Positions 1 to 4,784 of a DNA stretch of 7,188 nt are shown here, in pieces. The DNA comes from Candidatus Wolframiiraptor sp. EX4484-121 (GTDB lineage: Archaea > Thermoproteota > Nitrososphaeria_A > Caldarchaeales > Wolframiiraptoraceae), in assembly GCA_002255105.1 (NCBI GenBank), contig NJEK01000061.1:1-7188 (forward strand). The letters are read 5' to 3'. The position numbers and the translations under genes were made by a program. Numbering within the stretch: the first letter of the stretch is position 1; every line of letters starts with the position of its first letter. The notes under the pieces were generated by a model. The model was not told where the DNA came from and did no database searches. It worked only from the letters and a program-made list of their open reading frames with translations.

Positions 1-309
1 TAGGAGGCTTATGAAGGAGACTATGTTTGCGAGGATTATGCTCAGGGGATCTAGGAGGACTCCGGCTTTAACAGGCTCTCCATAGGGAAGAGTTATCCAC
101 CCAACCCAGTTATCCCTCAATCTAGGCTTAAAGATGTCTGGGAGCATGAGCAAGGCCATGATCCATGAGATTCCGGTGAAAATAGATGCTATGATTCCCT
201 TGAGCTTGACATCCTCCTCCCCTCCGATGAATAGGGATAGGATTGATCCTATGAAGGGGGAGATCCAGCATATCCAAGGAGCATAAAACATTCTGAAAGC
301 TTCAAGCAT
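1..309 (-). CDS. nuoL: NuoL-like antiporter subunit, N-terminal part (cut by left edge)
   Basis: This gene runs off the left edge; only the first 103 codons are present. Translating the minus strand from the ATG at 309-307 gives an open frame to base 1. It starts MLEAFRMFYAPWICWISPF and contains GVLLDPLSIILANIVSFISL near residues 83-102. Two hydrophobic segments (about residues 11-29 and 37-58) precede a polar loop (about 59-80), then the amphipathic start of a third segment. The 'DPLS' segment after the loop is typical of the N-terminus of NuoL/FpoL, the distal proton-pumping membrane subunit of complex I-type enzymes. A strong ribosome site GGAGGTT (323-317) lies 7 bases before the ATG. The start overlaps the stop of the preceding antiporter gene by 8 bases (302-309), so translation is probably coupled. 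The rest of the channel, including its charged residues and the C-terminal lateral helix, lies outside the window. MrpA/NuoM-type relatives cannot be fully excluded from the N-terminus alone. Confidence 0.85.
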   Translation of the reverse strand, partial: MLEAFRMFYAPWICWISPFIGSILSLFIGGEEDVKLKGIIASIFTGISWIMALLMLPDIFKPRLRDNWVGWITLPYGEPVKAGVLLDPLSIILANIVSFISLL

Positions 310-1765
310 ATCTCCCAACCTCCATAAGCCATGAGGAAGACTCCTCGGCGAACCTCAAGATAGGATCGGGCCAGATCCCCAGCAAGATCACCAAGAACGC
401 CAAACAGCATATCGGTATCAAGATTGGGATCGGCGCCTCTTTCACATCATTCAATCTCTCATTTTGAGGCGTGGCGATCAAAGCCTTAAGTATCCTGATA
501 TAGTATCCGGTTGAGACCGCGCTGAAGGCTATTAGGAGTATTCCAAGCCAAAGCATTCCAGAATCTAAGCATGACATGAATAGTAGAAGCTTGCTTATGA
601 ACCCGTTTAGCGGGGGCATCCCGATCAGACCTAAGACAGCTATCGCAAAGGCCGTTGACGTTATCGGCATCTTCCGCCCGATTCCAGCCATATCTTCAAG
701 ATTCCTCGATCCAATTCTGTATATTATCGCCCCGATGCATAGAAATGCTAACGCCTTCATCAATCCATGATTGAATATGTGGAGTAGGGACGCCGTTAAG
801 CCCAGCTTGGTCCCCGCCGCAATCCCTATGAAGATGTATCCTATGTGGGCAACGCTCGAATACGCGAGCATCCGCTTCACATCGTTTTGAAGTAATCCAA
901 CGATGTTTCCAAGCATCATATTTAAGACTGCGAATGCTGAGAAGAACTCCATCCAACTAACCTTAATGACTGGGAAGATAAAGAATAGGAGCTTACATAT
1001 CACGAAGACGGCGAGCTCGGTTGAAGCTCCAGCTATTATTGCGGAGATTGGAGATGGGGCGGCGGCGTAAGCATCTGGAACCCACACATGTAACGGGACT
1101 ATCGCCGCCTTTATCCCGAACCCCGTTATCAGCATTCCTAGAGAAACGTAGAGCCACGGACCACCTCCCGCCTTTAGTGATAATGCTATCCGAGGTAGGT
1201 TTAGGGTTCCGGTCAGGCCGTAGAGGAGAGACATCCCAAACAGTATCGTCGCCGACCCAACCCCGCTCATCAACATGTATTTTATCGTCGCCTCGACAGA
1301 TTCCCTAACATTCTTCCTGAACCCGACCAAGACGTATGACGTTATGCACATAAGCTCCCAGAAGATGAATAGGGTGAAGAGGTCTCCCGAGTATGATGCT
1401 CCGACGATTCCGGTTATCATGGCGAGGAGGAGGGAGTAATATAGCGGCGTCCCAGAATCCCTCTCCATGAATCTCATCGAATATATGGTTGCGAGTAACC
1501 CCAATGCCAATGCTAAGAGACTCATCAAAGATCCAGGAACATCTATTATGATGCTTGTGTGAACAGGGGATGCTTCCATCGGAATTCTTATAGGATTTTC
1601 AAGGATTTGCGGAAGAAGATGTAGGAGATAGGCCATGGATATGATGTAGCCTCCGGCCGATATAGCTCCGCAGATTAAGCACGAGTTCTTCCTTGGGGTG
1701 AAGAATCCTACTATCGGCGTGATTATTGAGAAGATGAGTAGGGAGTCTATTATTGGGGTGAACAC
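302..1765 (-). CDS. antiporter-like proton-pumping membrane subunit (NuoN/NuoM/MrpD/MbhH family)
   Basis: The gene encodes an integral membrane protein of 487 residues with about 14 hydrophobic segments, the usual size for the proton antiporter-like subunits of complex I, Fpo and Mbh. These form ion channels in the membrane arm. Family landmarks are all present: the TM5 glutamate in FWELM (E137), the TM7 lysine and following histidine in GFGIKAAIVPLHVW (K219, H226), PDAYAAAPSPISA (230-242), KRMLAYSSVAHIGY (297-310, H307), LLHIFNHGLMKALAF (327-341) and the TM12 lysine in PPLNGFISKLLLF (K392). A TM12 lysine fits NuoN, NuoL or MrpD better than NuoM, which usually has Glu there. At the TM8 position, where relatives usually have Lys after 'ST/AS', this protein has E250 (ASTELAVF), an unusual change. 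The start is GTG at 1765-1763, 3 bases after the nuoK stop, with a modest GAGG nearby; no better upstream start was seen. NuoN or MrpD type is the best guess; I do not assign a symbol because the subtypes are close. Confidence 0.93.
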   Translation of the reverse strand: MFTPIIDSLLIFSIITPIVGFFTPRKNSCLICGAISAGGYIISMAYLLHLLPQILENPIRIPMEASPVHTSIIIDVPGSLMSLLALALGLLATIYSMRFMERDSGTPLYYSLLLAMITGIVGASYSGDLFTLFIFWELMCITSYVLVGFRKNVRESVEATIKYMLMSGVGSATILFGMSLLYGLTGTLNLPRIALSLKAGGGPWLYVSLGMLITGFGIKAAIVPLHVWVPDAYAAAPSPISAIIAGASTELAVFVICKLLFFIFPVIKVSWMEFFSAFAVLNMMLGNIVGLLQNDVKRMLAYSSVAHIGYIFIGIAAGTKLGLTASLLHIFNHGLMKALAFLCIGAIIYRIGSRNLEDMAGIGRKMPITSTAFAIAVLGLIGMPPLNGFISKLLLFMSCLDSGMLWLGILLIAFSAVSTGYYIRILKALIATPQNERLNDVKEAPIPILIPICCLAFLVILLGIWPDPILRFAEESSSWLMEVGRYA

Positions 1766-1768
1766 GCC

Positions 1769-2083
1769 TCATCCCCTCAACTCCCTCATCCTCCTAACAT
1801 CCAGAGTTCCATAATGTCTATAGGCATAAACCGTGAAGGATAGTAAAACAGCCCCCAAGCACCCCGCCAAACCCATCGATATAATGACCACCGACCTCGC
1901 CAACGGATCTATGAATCCCGGAACCCAATACGCCGAGAGGGCTATGAAGTTTATGTGAGCGGCATTGATAAGAATCTCTAACCCCATAACCAATCTAATC
2001 AGGTTCCTCTTCGTCACCAGACAGTATAATCCTATGATATAGAGTATTATCGCACATGCGAGATAGGCTGAGAAGCTAGGCAT
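1769..2083 (-). CDS. nuoK: NuoK-like membrane subunit (MrpC/MbhG related)
   Basis: The product is a small three-helix membrane subunit of the proton-transfer chain between the antiporter-like subunits and the rest of the membrane arm. From the ATG at 2083-2081 it is 104 residues, the usual NuoK length. Hydrophobic segments lie at about 5-23, 29-50 and 63-86. The family signature MGLEILINAAHINFIALSAY (33-52) carries the TM2 glutamate E36, at the same number as the conserved E36 of E. coli NuoK. The second conserved glutamate of NuoK (E72 in E. coli) appears to be Ala or Gly here. A longer reading from an ATG at 2149 would add 22 non-family residues overlapping the upstream gene. I prefer the ATG at 2083 because GGTGGTGA and AAGGAG lie just upstream, the length fits the family, and the start sits 7 bases after the upstream stop. 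Confidence 0.9.
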   Translation of the reverse strand: MPSFSAYLACAIILYIIGLYCLVTKRNLIRLVMGLEILINAAHINFIALSAYWVPGFIDPLARSVVIISMGLAGCLGAVLLSFTVYAYRHYGTLDVRRMRELRG

Positions 2084-2090
2084 CTCTCCT

Positions 2091-2354
2091 TCACCACCTC
2101 TCAGCTCTAAATAACGCAACACATCCAATCGCAGATGCAAGCAACACAAATGCTTGAATTATGAGGTCGAGGGATCGATTCTTCCAAAGGAATACTCCAG
2201 ACCTCTCGCCAACATCCTCCCCAACATTGATCAATGCTCTGGACTCTGCATACTTGAAGAGCGGGAAGCCCCGCTCAGTTATGATCGTTAAGGCGGCCAC
2301 CACCGCGGCCACGGCGAAGATTATGCCGATGACTTGGAGATAATCAACCCTCAC
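2091..2354 (-). CDS. nuoJ: NuoJ C-terminal half as a separate gene (second J subunit, MbhE/MrpB-like end)
   Basis: This 87-residue membrane protein has two helices (about 6-25 and 62-82) joined by a polar loop with several charged residues. The last part, from WKNRSLDLIIQAFVLLASAI (57-76), resembles both the last helix of NuoJ and the 'RxxDTxxE..V..AA.G' segment of MrpB/Mbh subunits. Together with the preceding gene it makes up one NuoJ-equivalent. The start is GTG at 2354-2352, overlapping the stop of the first J gene by 4 bases (GTGA), and the stop lies 7 bases before nuoK. Two separate J genes are known in Methanosarcina fpo clusters, and Mbh has the equivalent as separate small subunits, so a natural split is more likely than a frameshift. 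Both halves have clean starts and stops. The family assignment rests more on position than on sequence and is less secure than for its neighbours. Confidence 0.75.
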   Translation of the reverse strand: MRVDYLQVIGIIFAVAAVVAALTIITERGFPLFKYAESRALINVGEDVGERSGVFLWKNRSLDLIIQAFVLLASAIGCVALFRAERW

Positions 2355-2611
2355 TTCATCTCACGCTCCTTTCCAACCGTTAGAGTAACCGTGGCTAGGA
2401 GTAATGCGACGACCGCCCCTGCGTAGATTGCTAGCTGGAAGACGGCTAGGTAGGGAGCGTTAAGTATCCAGAATATAGCTCCAATCGAGATGCACATTAG
2501 GGCGAAGGAGATCACGGCATGGAAGAGATTCTTTACCTCGATCGATAAAATAGCAAAAGCTATCGTCGATGCGATCAGAGCAAATTGAGCGACATCGGCG
2601 AGCATATACAT
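2351..2611 (-). CDS. nuoJ: NuoJ N-terminal half as a separate gene (first J subunit, MbhD-like)
   Basis: This 86-residue protein has three hydrophobic helices (about 7-24, 30-50 and 54-79). It matches the first half of NuoJ/ND6: the region AILSIEVKNLFHAVISFALM (20-39) corresponds to the 'NPVHSAL' start of TM2. YLAVFQLAIYAGAVVALLLA (54-73) corresponds to NuoJ TM3, the helix with the conserved Tyr-Ala-Gly (Y63-G65) that forms a pi-bulge hinge in complex I. Full NuoJ is usually 160-200 residues; here the protein stops after TM3 and the rest is in the next gene, overlapping by 4 bases (2351-2354). The start is ATG at 2611-2609; an in-frame stop closes the frame 27 bases further upstream. It is the first membrane-arm gene after mobB and may have its own promoter in the 70-base gap. 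Confidence 0.85.
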   Translation of the reverse strand: MYMLADVAQFALIASTIAFAILSIEVKNLFHAVISFALMCISIGAIFWILNAPYLAVFQLAIYAGAVVALLLATVTLTVGKEREMK

Positions 2612-2639
2612 CTTCGCGTCATACCCATCTCCAAGCTAC

Positions 2640-2655
2640 TCGATTTAAGCCTCGA
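2640..2655 (-). promoter_or_regulatory. possible TATA box for the nuoJ-J-K-antiporter block
   Basis: On the minus strand the gap between mobB and the first J gene reads GGCTTAAATCG (2651-2641), an A/T-rich element preceded by a purine-containing stretch. Its centre lies about 35 bases before the ATG at 2611. With normal archaeal spacing, transcription would start near 2620 with a leader of about 10 bases. This would let the membrane block be transcribed apart from mobB. The match is weak, and read-through from mobB is equally possible because no terminator-like T-run was seen in the gap. Confidence 0.3.
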
Positions 2656-2681
2656 GAAGATCCATTTTGAGCCAAAGCATT

Positions 2682-3401
2682 TCAACCTTTTAGATCTATC
2701 TCTATCGTAACCTTGCTAGCCTCCTCCAATCTGATGTCTCTCAGCTTTAGGGATCTGATGAATCCCAAAATTATCTCCCTCAACATAATCTGAGGCCACT
2801 TACTCAGGGGAATCAACCTATCATCGACGGCCATCTCGGCGCAGGAACCATACTTGCAATGGCCGCAATCTAGTCTCGGGAGCTTCTTAAGCCATTCCTT
2901 GACAACGAAATCTCTTAGAAATTTCACGATCTCCTCTCGTCTCATAAACTTCACTTGAGGAAACTTATTTTTCAAGATCTTAACTTGATCAGCCTTCTCG
3001 GTCACCGAGCCGCTTACGGCAACTATGTTCGAGATGGATCGTAGGGCTTCCTCCACTTCCTCGACGCTCTCGGCGCATAGGATCTTTGGCCTATCTGATC
3101 TCTTAAAGCCCTCAGCTAGGATTATGTCGGGCTCAACGTGAAGTGCTTGAACCCCATCCTCAAGTGAGAAATTCCCCCTTCTGATGGTGATGAGTTCTCC
3201 CGGCGTTACGCAGGCCACCTCAAGGGCCCCAGCCTCGGCATGCCTCCAAGTATCTTTCCCTTTCGTATCGAATGCCTCGCTAGTATGCTTTATCGTCGCG
3301 ACCTTCATCCCATCTCGCCTAAACTCCTTGACCAGGTACTCGATTAAACGAGTTTTTCCTCTAGATCTGCGTAGACTGACGACGCAAACTATTGGCGCCA
3401 T
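2682..3401 (-). CDS. mobB: MobB-like nucleotide-binding protein with C-terminal Fe-S-type domain
   Basis: The product is a soluble protein of the MobB family, which binds GTP and assists MobA in attaching a nucleotide to molybdenum/tungsten pterin cofactor. From the ATG at 3401 it has 239 residues. MobB hallmarks are KVATIKHT (33-40), KDTWRHAEAGA (49-59) and PDIILAEGFKRSDRPKI (91-107). The P-loop reads LRRSRGKT (10-17): GKT is intact but the first Gly of GxxxxGKT is Leu. The C-terminal part has the archaeal Fe-S-type motif LDCGHCKYGSC (C179, C182, C187), then AVDDRLIPLSKWPQ and an amphipathic tail as in archaeal MobB fusions. The fourth cysteine and the stretch that normally carries it seem to be missing. 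A TTG start at 3425 would add 8 residues. I prefer the ATG because the family begins a few residues before the P-loop strand and a TATA-like element sits about 28 bases upstream. Its place inside a hydrogenase locus suggests a link to a Mo/W enzyme or another cofactor role, which is inference. Confidence 0.88.
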   Translation of the reverse strand: MAPIVCVVSLRRSRGKTRLIEYLVKEFRRDGMKVATIKHTSEAFDTKGKDTWRHAEAGALEVACVTPGELITIRRGNFSLEDGVQALHVEPDIILAEGFKRSDRPKILCAESVEEVEEALRSISNIVAVSGSVTEKADQVKILKNKFPQVKFMRREEIVKFLRDFVVKEWLKKLPRLDCGHCKYGSCAEMAVDDRLIPLSKWPQIMLREIILGFIRSLKLRDIRLEEASKVTIEIDLKG

Positions 3402-3424
3402 AAAGAAGTACTGGATATGCTCCA

Positions 3425-3434
3425 AGATAAACTT
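3425..3434 (-). promoter_or_regulatory. TATA-like box for mobB (leaderless start)
   Basis: The minus strand reads AAGTTTATCT here, close to an archaeal BRE/TATA element. Its centre (about 3429) is 28 bases from the ATG at 3401. That spacing would put the transcription start at or within 1-2 bases of the start codon, giving a leaderless transcript. It supports the ATG at 3401 over the TTG at 3425, which would lie within the element itself. Confidence 0.45.
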
Positions 3435-3443
3435 ACTTAATGG

Positions 3444-3457
3444 CTTATGTTTTTAGG
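3444..3457 (+). promoter_or_regulatory. possible TATA-like element for the rightward nuoA-I operon
   Basis: The divergent gap between mobB and nuoA holds a T-rich stretch, CTTATGTTTTTAGG, on the plus strand. With archaeal spacing, transcription would begin near 3478-3482. A second candidate, TATA at 3511-3514, has its centre 24-25 bases before the ATG at 3537 and would give a leaderless nuoA. The two imply different nuoA starts, and the sequence alone does not choose between them. Confidence 0.3.
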
Positions 3458-3536
3458 AGATTAACCCGGGACAGGGACGCCCCTAAGCATAAGGTTGATT
3501 AAGACGCTGCTATACGCATCTTTGGCGATCCTTGGG

Positions 3537-3860
3537 ATGCAGCATGAGAGCATACTTCTCTTCATAGTTTTTGTTATCGCATTACTTCTAACGATAGTAA
3601 TTTACTGGCTGGGTGGAAGGTATTCGGCTAAGGGTAGAAAGAGTGAGGATAAACTCTCACCATATAGCTGCGGTGAGGATTTGCCTTATGAGGGGGAGTT
3701 CAGGGTCAATCTTGAAAGATTCTTCATCTATGCGGTCTATTTCCTTGTATTTGACGTGGTCGCCTTCACGCTTGTAGTCTCCTTCAAAATTTCACCAGTT
3801 CACGCAGTAACCTATGCCTTGATAACCCTCATATCTGTAATCTTTATGATTAAGAGGTGA
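3537..3860 (+). CDS. nuoA: NuoA-like small membrane subunit
   Basis: The product is a three-helix membrane subunit that in complex I lies at the junction of the membrane arm, subunit H and the quinone site. From the ATG at 3537 it has 107 residues, with helices at about 6-24, 61-82 and 88-104. The loop after TM1 has KLSPYSCGEDLPYEGEFRV (39-57), matching the conserved 'YECG..P' loop of NuoA/ND3, with C45 as the loop cysteine. TM2 has LVFDVVAF (70-77), where complex I usually has FDIE/FDLE: the Asp (D73) is kept but the Glu is Val. A TTG at 3495 would add 14 residues. I choose the ATG because family members begin a few residues before TM1 and TATA lies about 25 bases upstream; the TTG form remains possible. 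It is the first gene of the rightward operon and overlaps nuoB by 4 bases (GTGA). NuoA is standard in Nuo and Fpo but not in typical group 4 hydrogenases, which makes its presence informative. Confidence 0.9.
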   Translation: MQHESILLFIVFVIALLLTIVIYWLGGRYSAKGRKSEDKLSPYSCGEDLPYEGEFRVNLERFFIYAVYFLVFDVVAFTLVVSFKISPVHAVTYALITLISVIFMIKR

Positions 3861-4306
3861 TCCCTACGGCTAGGTTGGGGCTCCTGAAATGGGCGAGGAG
3901 GAAGTCTCCCTGGATAATTCACTTCAACACAGGTGGATGTAATGGATGCGATATAGAGCTTCTAGCCGCCCTAACCCCGAAATACGATGTTGAAAGGTTC
4001 GGGATACTGTTGAAGGGGAGCCCTAGACATGCAGATATCTTGGCCGTTACGGGACCTGTTACCAATCAGACGAGGGATAGGCTTCTCAGGATATATGAGC
4101 AGATGCCCGAGCCAAAATATGTGATAGCGATAGGAACCTGCGCCGTGAGCGGGGCGCCGTTCTGGGACTGCTACAACGTGATAGGAGGGGTCGATAAGCT
4201 CTTCCCAGTAGATGTATATGTTCCCGGATGCCCTCCCAGACCCGAGGCCATAATTCAGGGTTTTGTGAAGCTCCTTAAGAAGATGGAGGTGGAGGGAGAT
4301 GAGTAG
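3857..4306 (+). CDS. nuoB: NuoB-like / group 4 hydrogenase small subunit (MbhJ type)
   Basis: The product is an electron-transfer subunit holding the [4Fe-4S] cluster next to the catalytic site in subunit D. It has 149 residues. Cluster ligands are visible as C28 and C31 in GGCNGCDIE (26-34), C95 in IGTCAVSGAPFW (92-103) and C125 in VPGCPPRPE (122-130). CNGCDIE with CxxC spacing is the form in group 4 [NiFe] hydrogenases such as MbhJ; complex I NuoB has two adjacent cysteines (CC). FGILLKGSPRHADILAVTGP (48-67) and CYNVIGGVDK also match hydrogenase small subunits. The start is GTG at 3857, overlapping the nuoA stop by 4 bases. AGAGGTGAT at 3853-3861 resembles a ribosome site and could instead serve the in-frame TTG at 3875, which would remove six residues. 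The stop overlaps nuoC by 8 bases. No signal peptide or membrane helix is seen; it acts on the cytoplasmic side in the peripheral arm. Confidence 0.96.
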   Translation: MIPTARLGLLKWARRKSPWIIHFNTGGCNGCDIELLAALTPKYDVERFGILLKGSPRHADILAVTGPVTNQTRDRLLRIYEQMPEPKYVIAIGTCAVSGAPFWDCYNVIGGVDKLFPVDVYVPGCPPRPEAIIQGFVKLLKKMEVEGDE

Positions 4307-4784
4307 GGAGGAGGAGATCTTAGAGAAGATTAAGGAGAGTTTTGGAGATGATGTTAAGAACATAACCATCAAGAGATCGAGGAGAATGTTCGCCGAAACC
4401 GACGCAAAACATCTTAAGGAGTTTTTACGGTATGCTAGGCATGAACTCGAATTCGATCACCTCTCCGCCATAACTGGAGAAGATTTGGGAGATGAAATAG
4501 AACTCATCTATCACATAGCCTATCAGAATGCGATAGAGCTCTCAATAAAGATCAAGGTTCCCAAGGAGGATCCCAGAATTGCGACGATCGTAGATCTCTA
4601 TCCATCCGCTGGGATTTATGAGCGAGAGGTTCACGATCTCTTAGGAGTCGTGTTTGATGGTAATCCAGATCTATCACCCCTACTCCTCCCAGATAATTGG
4701 CCTAAGGGGGTTTATCCATTGAGGAAGGATGTGAGCCTAGAGGAGATAAGGGAGATCCTTGAGAAAGGTGGTGAGAAGGGGTGA
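4299..4784 (+). CDS. nuoC: NuoC-like subunit (MbhK / hydrogenase 30-kDa type)
   Basis: This is a structural subunit of the peripheral arm that packs against subunits D and B; it carries no cofactor. The 161-residue protein is of the single-domain length seen in archaeal enzymes. An N-terminal alpha/beta part (about 1-90) includes FDHLSAITGEDLGDEIELIY (52-71), the region corresponding to 'D.L..ITavDy....f...Y' in the family. The signature follows in SAGIYEREVHDLLGVVFDGN (103-122) and continues to LLPDNWPKGVYPLRKD (129-144), matching 'YEREvyDlfGi.F.GhPdLrril.p..w.g.PLRKDy'. The ATG at 4299 has a strong ribosome site (GGAGGTGGAGGGAG, 4285-4298) and overlaps the nuoB stop by 8 bases. The stop overlaps the nuoD start by 4 bases (GTGA). 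C and D are separate here, not fused as in E. coli. Confidence 0.95.
   Translation: MSREEEILEKIKESFGDDVKNITIKRSRRMFAETDAKHLKEFLRYARHELEFDHLSAITGEDLGDEIELIYHIAYQNAIELSIKIKVPKEDPRIATIVDLYPSAGIYEREVHDLLGVVFDGNPDLSPLLLPDNWPKGVYPLRKDVSLEEIREILEKGGEKG

Noticed and set aside
1021..1308. Plus-strand open frame of 95 codons inside the antiporter gene
   Set aside because: It lies opposite a strongly conserved membrane protein gene, its translation is Arg/Ser/Pro-rich with no domain, and it has no ribosome site. It is a shadow of the real gene.
3184..3456. Plus-strand open frame of 90 codons opposite mobB and the divergent gap
   Set aside because: Most of it is antisense to conserved MobB motifs and no family likeness is visible. 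It is more likely chance.
3473..3484. Small hairpin AGGG-ACGC-CCCT before nuoA
   Set aside because: The stem is only four pairs, has no following T-run and is not near a gene end. It is too weak to call a terminator or operator.
3971..4372. Minus-strand open frame of 133 codons opposite nuoB/nuoC
   Set aside because: It is antisense to the cluster-binding motifs of nuoB. The translation has no recognisable fold and strand bias favours nuoB.
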